Source of the DNA: a virus
IMG/VR virus record: IMGVR_UViG_3300049048_000077
Coordinates: 1-56,331 of that record
Direction: 5' to 3' (one strand)
DNA: 56,331 bases
Under the pieces are notes generated by a model. The model had not been told where the DNA came from and did not search any database. It was given only the letters and a program-made list of their open reading frames with translations. Made by a program: the position numbers and the translations under genes. Shown here piece after piece: positions 28,440 through 36,858 of this stretch (positions within the stretch are counted from its first letter, which is position 1; every line of letters starts with the position of its first letter).

Positions 28440-29483
28440 ATGTCTCAGTTCACCAGCGCCAATCCCGCAGCTCGTATCGGCAAACTCAAGGGTGAGATCC
28501 TCGCCCACGCCGTCCCATGCGAAGTCCTGGGCATGACCGGCCAGCAACGCGGCATGGCAAAAAATATGGGCAAGACCATCGTGCACCGCCGTTACCTGCC
28601 CTACGGTGCGGCGGCCACCAACTACAACACGATCAATCGCCCCGCGGCTGATCCTGCAGCGCACGAGCTGACCGAAGGTGTCACGCCATCGGCCGACACC
28701 CTCGTTCCGCAGGACATCACCGTGACCCTGAAGCAGTACGGTTGCTTGTACCAGCTGACGGATCAAGTCGCCGACACCTACGAAGACGACGTCCCAGCGG
28801 AGATGAAGAAGCACTGTGGCGAGCGCATCGCCCTAGTGCGCGAAATGATCCGCTACGGCGTGCTGAAGGCGTGCACGAACGTGTACTACGGCGGTGGCGG
28901 ATCGACCCGTGCAAGCGTGAACGCCAAGATCACGCTTAATCTGCTGCGTAAGGTGAGCCGCAACCTGCAGGCCAACCACGCCAAGCGCATCACGGGCATC
29001 CTGGCGCCGTCGGTGGACATTTCGACCCAGCCGGTGGAAGCCGCCTACATCGTGTTCGTTCACACCGACGCCGAGGCTGACGTGCGCGACCTGGCGGGGT
29101 TCAAGCACATCTCCGAGTACGGCACTCGCAAGCCTGTGAGCCCGTACGAGATCGGAAGCGTCGAAAACTTCCGGTTCGTGACGTCACCAGAACTGGCTCC
29201 GTACCTGGCCGCTGGCGCAGCCGTGGGTGCCACTGGTCTTTCCAGCGCTGGCGGCGTGAACGTGGACGTGTACCCGTTCATCATGGTTGGTGAGGACGCC
29301 TGGGGTCAGCACGCTTTGCGCGGCGCTGATTCTATTGACCCGACCTACATCCCGACTGGCCAGAAAGACAAGAGCGACCCTCTGGGCCAACGTGGCTACG
29401 TGGGCGCCAAGTTCTACATGGCCTGCACCATGCTCAACGAGGGCTGGATGGCTGTGGCAGAAGCCGGAGTCTCGTCGCTGTAA
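28440..29483 (+). CDS. Major capsid protein, N4-gp56 family
   Basis: 347 aa. LPYGAAATNYNTINRPAADP, LTEGVTPSADTLVPQDITVT, LKQYGCLYQLTDQVADTYED, and later HISEYGTRKPVSPYEIGSVE, NFRFVTSPELAPYLAAGAAV, DVYPFIMVGEDAWGQHALRG are hallmark blocks of the N4-gp56 HK97-fold coat family. GAAGGAG precedes ATG 28440. The following hairpin suggests the message end is protected, consistent with the most abundant structural protein. Confidence 0.92.
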   Translation: MSQFTSANPAARIGKLKGEILAHAVPCEVLGMTGQQRGMAKNMGKTIVHRRYLPYGAAATNYNTINRPAADPAAHELTEGVTPSADTLVPQDITVTLKQYGCLYQLTDQVADTYEDDVPAEMKKHCGERIALVREMIRYGVLKACTNVYYGGGGSTRASVNAKITLNLLRKVSRNLQANHAKRITGILAPSVDISTQPVEAAYIVFVHTDAEADVRDLAGFKHISEYGTRKPVSPYEIGSVENFRFVTSPELAPYLAAGAAVGATGLSSAGGVNVDVYPFIMVGEDAWGQHALRGADSIDPTYIPTGQKDKSDPLGQRGYVGAKFYMACTMLNEGWMAVAEAGVSSL

Positions 29484-29495
29484 GGCAGCGCAGGT

Positions 29496-29511
29496 GAGGG
29501 CTTCGGCCCTC
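29496..29511 (+). terminator. Hairpin after the major capsid gene
   Basis: GAGGGC-TTCG-GCCCTC, a very stable tetraloop stem without a U-tract. It probably stabilises the capsid mRNA end or acts as partial attenuator rather than a strong terminator. Confidence 0.55.
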
Positions 29512-29546
29512 TCCGCACTTTAACCACCAAATTCAAGGAGCCCATC

Positions 29547-29915
29547 ATGGCCGACAACACTGCGGGCCAGACCCGCACCAACTCCGACAAGTCTGACTCG
29601 CCCAGCGCCGCACAAGGCAAGGTGATTTACGACGCGACAGCAATTGTCGCCACTGACTCAACTCGCGTGGATACGGGCTTCAAGCCACGCTACGTGCGCT
29701 GGGTGAACCTCACCGATCGCGTTGAGATCGAGTGGTTCGAAGGCATGGATGCAAACACGTGCTTGAAAACAGTCGCGGCAGGCACGCGCACGCTGGAGAC
29801 CAGCGGAGGTAACGGCGGTATCACTGTCGACGAGCGCGGCTTCCGCGTGCTCCAAAACGCCACGCTGGCTGCGATCCTGGCCTCGAAGACTTGCGTCTAC
29901 GAAGCTCGCGGTTAA
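29547..29915 (+). CDS. Head decoration-like or minor structural protein, 122 aa
   Basis: Polar flexible N-terminus (DNTAGQTRTNSDKSDSPSAA), then beta-rich GKVIYDATAIVATDSTRVDT, GFKPRYVRWVNLTDRVEIEW, FEGMDANTCLKTVAAGTRTL. The location right after the capsid gene and the size suggest a decoration or head-stabilising protein. No definite family. Confidence 0.65.
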   Translation: MADNTAGQTRTNSDKSDSPSAAQGKVIYDATAIVATDSTRVDTGFKPRYVRWVNLTDRVEIEWFEGMDANTCLKTVAAGTRTLETSGGNGGITVDERGFRVLQNATLAAILASKTCVYEARG

Positions 29916-29924
29916 GCCACCCCC

Positions 29925-29949
29925 GCGCCCCAGCATCTCGCTGGGGTGC
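29925..29949 (+). other. Hairpin with possible degenerate late element
   Basis: GCCCCAGC and GCTGGGGT (loop ATCTC) form a strong stem. CAG at 29931 is 29 nt before GAGAACACT at 29960, the spacing of the six late elements, but the rest of box 1 is absent. The ATG of the next gene follows at 29973. Confidence 0.3.
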
Positions 29950-29972
29950 CCCTCAATTGGAGAACACTGAAC

Positions 29973-30419
29973 ATGACCCGCAAGACTGCACTTGAAGCAA
30001 GCAACGAGTATCTGGGTGCCGAAAACAAGATGGAATTCGGCGTGGTTCCACAGTTCACCGCTGAGGATATCCAGAACCCCGTGACACTCAAGGATGCGGA
30101 ACTCGACGCCTTCATGAATGAACCCGTCATGGTGACCGTGCTTTCGGGGGGCAAGGAAAACGAGGCCCCGTACGTTCAGGTTGCGGTTAACGGTGTGACA
30201 CAGATGTTCCGCCGCGATGTCCCTATCGTGGTGAAGCGCAAATATGTTGAGCGCCTGGCTCGGGCCAAAGAAACCGGCTATGACCAGGAGCTTGATGACA
30301 GGCTCGGTGAGCGTATGAACATGCTCCAGCAAACCAAGAGCTTGCGCTATCCCTTCAGCGTCAACCGGGACGACAATCCCCGCGGCTCCGCATGGCTGCG
30401 CGCCGTGCTGGCCTCCTGA
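29973..30419 (+). CDS. Structural-region hypothetical protein, 148 aa
   Basis: ATG 29973 is preferred to the longer frame from 29946. Sequence has AEDIQNPVTLKDAELDAFMN, VNGVTQMFRRDVPIVVKRKY, VERLARAKETGYDQELDDRL: a mixed fold with basic strand MFRRDVPIVVKRKYVERL. Located between the capsid and adaptor genes, so likely virion- or assembly-related; no known family. Confidence 0.65.
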   Translation: MTRKTALEASNEYLGAENKMEFGVVPQFTAEDIQNPVTLKDAELDAFMNEPVMVTVLSGGKENEAPYVQVAVNGVTQMFRRDVPIVVKRKYVERLARAKETGYDQELDDRLGERMNMLQQTKSLRYPFSVNRDDNPRGSAWLRAVLAS

Positions 30420-30431
30420 TCGGACTAGTCA

Positions 30432-31109
30432 ATGACTCTCGCGGAGCTGATCGTCCTGTACCGGTCCCAATCGATGGACCAAGTAAGCTCTTTGAGCGGG
30501 AGCGACAGCGATGTTTTTTGCAAGGACGAGCTCCTCACGCTCTATGCTAACGAGGCGCAGGACGAGGCTTGCCGTCGAGGCGATCTGCTGCGCGACTCTG
30601 CTTCTCCCATGTGCTCGGTCGCCTTCGATGCGGATGCTGAAAATGTGACCCTTGACTCGAAAATCGTGCGTGTTGTTCGCGCACGAGTGAACGGGCAACA
30701 CGTAGCGGTCCTTTCGGGAGAAGAAATGGACTGCATTCACCCTGGGTGGCAGGACGACACGACCCGCGACCAGCCGACACACCTCGTTGAGGGCATGACT
30801 AGCGGCGCATTGCACTTTTGGCCGAGGCCTCAGGAGGCTGGTGTAATTCGCTTAACCGTTCAACGCTTGCCTTTGAAGCAGCTGCGCCACGGCGCCGACA
30901 AGCCAGAAATCCGGACCGACTTGCACGCAGGGCTGGTTGATTGGATGCTCTACCGTGCGCATAGCCGTGAGGACACTGACCTGCACAACGACAGGAAGGC
31001 CTCGGTAGCCTTGGCCAAGTTCGAAGCCGAGTTCGGTCGGAAGACAAGCGGGCGTAATGAAGCATGGATGCGACATGGGCTGGCCCCCATGCCCGGACCT
31101 ATTGCCTGA
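30432..31109 (+). CDS. Head-tail adaptor protein (DUF6682-like)
   Basis: 225 aa. FCKDELLTLYANEAQDEACR, RGDLLRDSASPMCSVAFDAD is the N-terminal helical pair of the phage adaptor family. SGALHFWPRPQEAGVIRLTV, DLHAGLVDWMLYRAHSREDT and DLHNDRKASVALAKFEAEFG follow with its typical C-terminal order. It would form the ring linking portal and tail tube. It ends just before late element 3. Confidence 0.78.
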   Translation: MTLAELIVLYRSQSMDQVSSLSGSDSDVFCKDELLTLYANEAQDEACRRGDLLRDSASPMCSVAFDADAENVTLDSKIVRVVRARVNGQHVAVLSGEEMDCIHPGWQDDTTRDQPTHLVEGMTSGALHFWPRPQEAGVIRLTVQRLPLKQLRHGADKPEIRTDLHAGLVDWMLYRAHSREDTDLHNDRKASVALAKFEAEFGRKTSGRNEAWMRHGLAPMPGPIA

Positions 31110-31115
31110 CCTCAG

Positions 31116-31157
31116 CCCCCAGTAGGGTTAGACGACCCCGTTCCGTACGGGAAAACT
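31116..31157 (+). promoter_or_regulatory. Late element 3 (before ejection-protein genes, degenerate box 2)
   Basis: CCCCCAGTAGGGTTAG with CAGTAGGG starting at 31120; box 2 at 31149 reads GGGAAAACT (7 of 9 matching), again 29 nt away. The next ATG is at 31184, so this copy has a leader of about 20 nt. Confidence 0.65.
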
Positions 31158-31183
31158 GCCTGCATTGATCCGAAAGGCCATCC

Positions 31184-33529
31184 ATGCAAGGCTTCCAGTC
31201 CCTGGCAGCGCGCGGGCTCGCGCAAGCAGCACAACACCCACAGCACCTCGCCGACGGCGGCCAAGTAGGCTTCGGCGCCCGAGGGCTCGCTGGCCTACGC
31301 GACCTAGTCCCCAAGATGGCCGCCATGGGCTACCCCCAGGCCGCGCCAGCAGCTGCTCCGGCTGTAGCTGCGGCGCCCGCAATCGACCCCCGCGCCGCCC
31401 AACTGCAAGCCATGATCCCTCGGATGGAGGCCATGGGCTACAAGCAGCAACCCCAGTACCTTGCCAAAGGTGGGTTGGTACGAGGTCCAGGTACTGGCAC
31501 AAGCGACAGCATTGAGACTGAAGCCGAGCCCGGCACGTTCATCATGCCCGCAGACAGCACCAAGGCTATCGGCCAAAGCGCGCTGCAGAAAATGGGCACC
31601 GTGCCCGTACGTCTGTCGAACGGCGAGTTCGAAGTTCCGCCCGAGCAAGTCATGGCTATCGGCGCGGCTGTGCTCAAGTTGCTCAAGGACACGACGCACA
31701 CGCCTGTGAACGGGGAAGATGGCGGCCAGACCGACGCCGAGGTAGCCCAGCTCACGGCGGAGATGCCTGAACAGCAGTTTGCCGACGGCGGCCTGATCGA
31801 GAACGATGTCACCCGCGTGGGCAACAGCTACAGCGGCGGCAACGTTGGCGGCAGCATCACGGTGAACGGCGACGCGCCTGCCGGGACCTTCAGCGAGAAC
31901 CCGGCGAGCCGTATGGCTGCAGCACCGACCGCTCCGCGCCCCACGACAACTGCCGTTTCCATGATCCGCGGCACCCCCAGCACCGGCACTTCAGATACTC
32001 CGGTGCCTGCTCCAGCACAGGCCGCTGCCCCCATGGGTTGGCAGGCCCGCCAGGATCAGCGCAATCTGGAAGTCACGGCCAGCTCAATCATCGACAGCCC
32101 TGAGCGGCGCGCGGCGCAGCAGCGGCTCGGAACTTTGCCTGCGACTGGCGTCGCGCCTCGCCGTTATGCGGACGGTGGAACCGTGGAGGATGACCTGCAG
32201 AAGCGTCTGATGCAGATCCCATCAAGCGCTCCTGCCGGATGGACTGGCGGCGGAGCGGCTGGTGGCCGCGGTGGTGCGACTGGCAGTTGGGAGACACCGG
32301 CGCCGATTCCAGCGCCAGCGCCAGCCCCGACACAACCTGCGGGCGCGTTGAGCCGCGCGGCCGCCATGTCGACCCCCGCACCTGCAGTACAGGCCCTCAG
32401 CGCAGTCCAGAGCACTCCAAACGGCGGAGAGGTCACATCACAGAACATGGAAGCCGCGCAGAGCTTGGTGCGCCGTGGTGCTGCAGACGCCATGGCCGCC
32501 ATGCCAAGCGCGCAGCAGCCTGTTCAGGTTCCAACTGTGTTGTCCAGCGAGAACAGTTGGCAGAAGCGGAACGACTTGCGCAATGCGCTCGTGTCCGCAT
32601 CCTCGATCACGAACAACGGCGGAAAATGGGACCGGCACAAGGGCGAATCACCAGAGTCGCTGACCTACCGCGCAATGCTGGCAACGGATCAAGGTCTTCA
32701 GAGCAGCGCGCCCGGACTGGCCCAGCAGGCCATGCGGGAGACTGGCGACACCCAGCGCGCGGGATTGCAGGTCTCCGCCAGCAGTGCGAACGCCGCCGCA
32801 GAGCGCATGGGGGCCATGGACCGCACACTGGTGACCGAGCGGGGCAACAACACGCGGGCGGGTATCTCGGCGCAGGCCGCGACCGAAGCAGCGCGATTGA
32901 AGGCCCAGCAGGAGAACAAGCCGCCTGCGGGCTATCGTTGGGCCGAAGGCGGGACAAAGCTCGAACCGATCCCGGGCGGACCTGCAGGCGACGGAAAACC
33001 CTTGACCGAAGATCAAGCCAAGTCGGCAGGCTATGCCCTGCGCATGGACAACGCGCTGAAGCTGATTGACGAAGTAGGCAAGAAGGATCCCAGTGCCATC
33101 CGCCCAGGCCTGATCACATCGGCCATCAACACGCTGCCGGAACCTGCAGCAAATGCACTGCGGTCGACCGGGCGCCAGCGTGTCGAAGCCGCGCAACTGG
33201 ATGCGCTGGACGCAGCACTGACCCTGAACACCGGCGCGGCCTACACACGCGAGCAGCTCCAGGGCCTGAGCAAGTCCTACTTTGCCCAGCCCAACGACGA
33301 CGATGCGACGGTGGCCGACAAGGCAAATCGCCTGCAGAGCTTGATCGAGACGGCCAGGGTGCGCGCGGGAGAAAAAGGGGTCGCGATGACGGACGCAGCG
33401 CAGGCCAAGAACGCCGACCGCGCGGCGGCCTCACCCCCGGCGGCCATGCCCCCGCAGATTGCCGAACTCCAGCGCCGCGCCGCCTCCAACCCAGCGCTGG
33501 CCGCACGTCTGAAAGAGATGGGGTATTGA
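31184..33529 (+). CDS. Internal virion/ejection-type structural protein, 781 aa
   Basis: A long Ala/Pro/Gly-rich protein with repeated motifs: DGG-containing loops at LADGGQVGF, LAKGGLVRG, FADGGLIEN and YADGGTVED; PKMAAMGY and PRMEAMGY; and two copies of a helix ending with ASSI (DQRNLEVTASSI, DLRNALVSASSI). GTFIMPADSTKAIGQ and VRLSNGEFEVPPEQV form a conserved-looking folded part. C-terminal 130 residues are helical. Such proteins lie in the capsid core or are ejected with DNA. Directly followed by the 707-aa gene after one base. Confidence 0.7.
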   Translation: MQGFQSLAARGLAQAAQHPQHLADGGQVGFGARGLAGLRDLVPKMAAMGYPQAAPAAAPAVAAAPAIDPRAAQLQAMIPRMEAMGYKQQPQYLAKGGLVRGPGTGTSDSIETEAEPGTFIMPADSTKAIGQSALQKMGTVPVRLSNGEFEVPPEQVMAIGAAVLKLLKDTTHTPVNGEDGGQTDAEVAQLTAEMPEQQFADGGLIENDVTRVGNSYSGGNVGGSITVNGDAPAGTFSENPASRMAAAPTAPRPTTTAVSMIRGTPSTGTSDTPVPAPAQAAAPMGWQARQDQRNLEVTASSIIDSPERRAAQQRLGTLPATGVAPRRYADGGTVEDDLQKRLMQIPSSAPAGWTGGGAAGGRGGATGSWETPAPIPAPAPAPTQPAGALSRAAAMSTPAPAVQALSAVQSTPNGGEVTSQNMEAAQSLVRRGAADAMAAMPSAQQPVQVPTVLSSENSWQKRNDLRNALVSASSITNNGGKWDRHKGESPESLTYRAMLATDQGLQSSAPGLAQQAMRETGDTQRAGLQVSASSANAAAERMGAMDRTLVTERGNNTRAGISAQAATEAARLKAQQENKPPAGYRWAEGGTKLEPIPGGPAGDGKPLTEDQAKSAGYALRMDNALKLIDEVGKKDPSAIRPGLITSAINTLPEPAANALRSTGRQRVEAAQLDALDAALTLNTGAAYTREQLQGLSKSYFAQPNDDDATVADKANRLQSLIETARVRAGEKGVAMTDAAQAKNADRAAASPPAAMPPQIAELQRRAASNPALAARLKEMGY

Positions 33530-33530
33530 G

Positions 33531-35654
33531 ATGGCCGCACCTGACTTCTCCTCGATGAGCGACGACGACCTGCTGGCGTCCGTCAAGCCGCGCACACCCA
33601 CGGCTGCTCCTGCAGCGGCACAGCCGGCAGCGCAGGACTACTCCTCCATTTCAGACGATGATCTGCTCGCCAGCATCAAGCCGAAGGCCGCATCTGCCCC
33701 AGCGTCGCAGCGCTCCCTGGTCGATAGTGCCGCACGTTCCTTCGGAATTGGCGCCCGCGGGGTTGTGCAAGGGCTGACCGACCTCCCGGCGATGGTGACC
33801 GACAACCTGGTGGCCAAGCCCATCAACGCGGCTTTGGACGCAGTGCGGGGCAAGGACAATGGCCCGCGCCTGCAGATGCTTGGCGAGGCAACAGGCAACT
33901 TGATGACGCAGGCCGGGGTCCCGACTGCAGAGACGGCCAGCGAGCGGGTATTGCAGGACATCAATCGTGGCGGGGCGTCCGCGCTGACTGGTATCGGGCT
34001 CGGCGGAGCCCTGGCGCGCGGCGCTGGTGGTGCGGCCCAAGTCGCGCAGGCCGGCGGACGCGTCATGCCCCCACCACCCAGCACTGTGACGGAGGCAGTT
34101 GGGCGAGGGCTATCTGCTGCACCATTGACGCAGGTAGCCAGCGGCGCAACAGGCGCAGGCGCTCAAGGTCTCACGCGAGAAGGCGGTGGAGGGGAGGGCG
34201 CGCAGTTTGCGGCCAACATTGCCGGGTCGCTGGCTCCATCCGTCGTGCCATTCGCAGCGCAGTCGGCTGTGCGAGGCGCGCTCCGCGGCGGGGAGGCTGG
34301 GCGTCAGCGTGTGGCCGAAAATATCAAGACATTCGAGGAGGCGTCCGGCACGGTTCCCACCATGGGCCAGGCCACCCAGTCACGCACGCTGCAGGCGGCT
34401 GAAACTGGGCTGTCCAATGTGATCGGCGGATCCGGTCTCATGGCCCGCCGCGGGGAGGCTCAGGCCAAAGCGCTTGAGGACTCAGTGCAGGCTCTGTCGC
34501 GCGAGCTGGCGCCAGATGCCACGGGCTGGGGCGCTGGAGAGGCGATCACGAAGGGCGTGAACGCGTTCAAAGACAGCGTCAAAACGACCCAAAAGCAGCT
34601 TTACGGCAAGCTCGACGAGTACATCCCGGCCGCCACGCCGGTCAGTGTGACCCGCACGCAGGAAGCGCTCAAAGCGTTGAACGAGGGTATCGAGGGTGCG
34701 CCAAACATCTCGCAGTTCTTCCGCAACGCCAAAATCGGGAACATTGAGCGAGCGCTACTCAAGGACGTGGAAGGCGCAACCCTGGCCAACATCGCTCCCG
34801 GCATGTCTTCAACCGGTGTAGCGCCCACGGTCGGGCAACTGCCATACCAAGCCATCCAGAAGCTGCGCACACTGGTGGGGCAGGAAATTGCCGAGAATTC
34901 TCTGACGAGCGACGTTCCACGGTCGAAGTGGCGCGCGCTATACGGCGCCCTGAGCGACGACCTGGGCACGGCTGCGGAAGCCGCAGGCCCACAAGCGCAG
35001 CAGGCCTGGAGTCGGGCAAACCAGTACACGCGGGGCAGCATGCAGCGCCTGGATCAGCTCGAAACCATCGTGAACCGCGACGCGCCGGAAAAGATCTTCA
35101 AAGCCGCGACCACAGGGCTGTCGGATGGGGGCACGCAGATCAACCGCCTGATGAAGTCCATGCCTGAGGAAAACCGACGCGAGGTGGCCGCCGCCGTGCT
35201 GCAGCGTTTGGGTCGCGCCAAGAATGGTCAACAGAACGAGATGGGGGACGCCTTCAGCAGCGAGACCTTCCTGACCAACCTGGCCGCGATGTCGCTACCG
35301 GCGCGGCGGGCCTTGTTCTCGAATTCAGGGTTTCCTGGGCTGGAGCAGAAGATCCAGACCATGGGAAAGATGGCGGCCAACCGGCGCGAAGGGGCGCAGG
35401 TCTTCGCAAATCCGTCTGGCACCGCCCGGCAGATCGGTCTTGGGGCTTGGGCCAGTACGCTGATTGGCGGCCTTGCATCAGGCAATCCAGTGATGATCTC
35501 TGGCGCTCTCGCCGCCCCTGCTGCTGCCAACGTGCTGGCGCGCCGGATGACGTCGGAGAATGCGGTCAGAAGCCTGGCAGAAAAGACCGTTTTGAACCCA
35601 GCAGCAGCTCCGGCAGGGCTGACGGCGCTTGCGCGAGAAGACCGGGAACGCTGA
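33531..35654 (+). CDS. Injection-type protein with duplicated N-terminal motif, 707 aa
   Basis: The N-terminus holds two copies of a 16-residue motif, FSSMSDDDLLASVKP and YSSISDDDLLASIKP, separated by a low-complexity linker, as in podoviral injection proteins. A glycine-rich amphipathic region (ALTGIGLGGALARGAGGAAQ) follows that could insert in membranes, then an extended helical domain (LPYQAIQKLRTLVGQEIAEN, AWSRANQYTRGSMQRLDQLE). Likely ejected into the host envelope with the DNA. Starts with ATG one base after the preceding stop. Confidence 0.7.
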   Translation: MAAPDFSSMSDDDLLASVKPRTPTAAPAAAQPAAQDYSSISDDDLLASIKPKAASAPASQRSLVDSAARSFGIGARGVVQGLTDLPAMVTDNLVAKPINAALDAVRGKDNGPRLQMLGEATGNLMTQAGVPTAETASERVLQDINRGGASALTGIGLGGALARGAGGAAQVAQAGGRVMPPPPSTVTEAVGRGLSAAPLTQVASGATGAGAQGLTREGGGGEGAQFAANIAGSLAPSVVPFAAQSAVRGALRGGEAGRQRVAENIKTFEEASGTVPTMGQATQSRTLQAAETGLSNVIGGSGLMARRGEAQAKALEDSVQALSRELAPDATGWGAGEAITKGVNAFKDSVKTTQKQLYGKLDEYIPAATPVSVTRTQEALKALNEGIEGAPNISQFFRNAKIGNIERALLKDVEGATLANIAPGMSSTGVAPTVGQLPYQAIQKLRTLVGQEIAENSLTSDVPRSKWRALYGALSDDLGTAAEAAGPQAQQAWSRANQYTRGSMQRLDQLETIVNRDAPEKIFKAATTGLSDGGTQINRLMKSMPEENRREVAAAVLQRLGRAKNGQQNEMGDAFSSETFLTNLAAMSLPARRALFSNSGFPGLEQKIQTMGKMAANRREGAQVFANPSGTARQIGLGAWASTLIGGLASGNPVMISGALAAPAAANVLARRMTSENAVRSLAEKTVLNPAAAPAGLTALAREDRER

Positions 35655-35655
35655 C

Positions 35656-35913
35656 CTACTTCTTCCCGGCTCTGGAAATCTCAACGATGGCGTACAGCAG
35701 GACCCCCGCGGCAACGGCCCAGCCGAGGGCGGGGACTGCAACGCACAGGTAGGTGATTGCTCCAATGACGGCGACCACCAAGGCAAGCTTGGCAATGCCC
35801 TTCAGGAGTCCAAACCAGAAGCCGAAGAATTCGGCGTCGTGATTGCGGCCGTGCAATAGATCATCGCTCTCCGCGAGGGTCATGGGCTTCTTGATGTGAT
35901 CGAACTGGGCCAT
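35656..35913 (-). CDS. Two-pass membrane protein, lysogeny moron candidate, 85 aa
   Basis: On the opposite strand to all surrounding late genes. From ATG 35913: an amphipathic start MAQFDHIKKPMTLAESDDLL, then LKGIAKLALVVAVIGAITYL and LGWAVAAGVLLYAIVEISRA, two membrane helices. A -10-like TACAGT lies exactly six bases before the ATG and a -35-like TTGCTT 16 bases further, so it could be transcribed from its own promoter as a leaderless message in lysogens. An exclusion function is inferred, not shown. Confidence 0.7.
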   Translation of the reverse strand: MAQFDHIKKPMTLAESDDLLHGRNHDAEFFGFWFGLLKGIAKLALVVAVIGAITYLCVAVPALGWAVAAGVLLYAIVEISRAGKK

Positions 35914-35919
35914 GGGCGC

Positions 35920-35947
35920 ACTGTAGCAGGCGCCGCTCAGAAAGCAA
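35920..35947 (-). promoter_or_regulatory. Promoter of the minus-strand membrane moron
   Basis: Minus strand -35 TTGCTT (35942-35947), 16-nt spacer, -10 TACAGT (35920-35925), six bases, ATG. Same -10-to-ATG geometry as PRM and PR. Confidence 0.5.
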
Positions 35948-35974
35948 AAGGCCTGATTCGGCGGGCATTTTGAG

Positions 35975-36017
35975 CCCCCCAGTAGGGTTCGCCCAATACG
36001 CCATCCCTCGGAACACT
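35975..36017 (+). promoter_or_regulatory. Late element 4 (before tail genes)
   Basis: CAGTAGGGTTCGC starts at 35980 after a C-run; CGGAACACT at 36009-36017, 29 nt away. The first ATG is at 36048 behind a CAGGAG, so this transcript has a normal leader. Confidence 0.75.
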
Positions 36018-36047
36018 GCCAGGCAATCACCTCGCAGGAGTTACCGA

Positions 36048-36848
36048 ATGCCCAACACCGCATACCCGCTCGGCGCGCAGAAAATTCTGAGCGGGAGCGT
36101 CAATTTCGCATCCGACACCATCAAGATGGCGCTGCTGCCGTCTTCCTATACCTTCAGCGCGGCGCACGAGTTCCTTTCGGCGCTCGGCTCGCGGATCGGT
36201 ACTGACCAAACCCTTGCAAACAAGTCAGTGGCTGGAGGCGTTCTGGATGGTGACGACTTGGACTATGGTGCTCTTGCCCCCGGCAGCACGGTCAAGGCCC
36301 TTGTGGTCTACAAAGACACTGGCAACTCGGCAACGTCACCCGTCCTGTTTTACTTCGACGTCATCACGGGCTTCCCATTCGCGACGAATGGAGGCGCTCT
36401 CACCGTTCCTTGGGGCAACGATGCGAAGAAGATCGCCCGGCTCGGCTTGCCGTTCTTTCCCCTGGGCGCCGAAAAGGTTTTTTCGGGAGCGATCAACTTC
36501 CTTGCCGATACGATCAAGGTGGCCCTGCTGCCCGCTGCGTATGTCTACGACGAGGCCCACGAGTTTCTGGATGACGTCGGCTCAATCATCGGCACAGCCC
36601 AGACGCTAGGCACCAAGACCGTCATTGGTGGCGTGTTCGATGCAGCCGATGCGTCTTTTGGCGCCCTGGGCGGTGGTTCCGACATCGGCTCGCTCCTGAT
36701 CTACAAGGACACGGGGACCGCGGGTACCTCTCCTGTGCTGCTGCACATCACCGACTCGGTGACGCTGCCGCTGCCCACCAACGGCTCCGCGGTTTCGCAC
36801 CAGTGGTCCAACGGCTCAGCCAAGATCTTCAGCTTGATCCCAGCCTGA
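36048..36848 (+). CDS. Tandem-duplicated structural protein, 266 aa
   Basis: ATG 36048 after CAGGAG. The protein is two copies of the same domain of about 130 residues: YPLGAQKILSGSVNFASDTI, then FPLGAEKVFSGAINFLADTI; IKMALLPSSYTFSAAHEFLS and IKVALLPAAYVYDEAHEFLD; LVVYKDTGNSATSPVLFYFD and LLIYKDTGTAGTSPVLLHIT. Each copy is probably one beta-sandwich. It opens the tail gene cluster, so a tail or baseplate protein is likely. Confidence 0.78.
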   Translation: MPNTAYPLGAQKILSGSVNFASDTIKMALLPSSYTFSAAHEFLSALGSRIGTDQTLANKSVAGGVLDGDDLDYGALAPGSTVKALVVYKDTGNSATSPVLFYFDVITGFPFATNGGALTVPWGNDAKKIARLGLPFFPLGAEKVFSGAINFLADTIKVALLPAAYVYDEAHEFLDDVGSIIGTAQTLGTKTVIGGVFDAADASFGALGGGSDIGSLLIYKDTGTAGTSPVLLHITDSVTLPLPTNGSAVSHQWSNGSAKIFSLIPA

Positions 36849-36858
36849 GGGCAACAGC

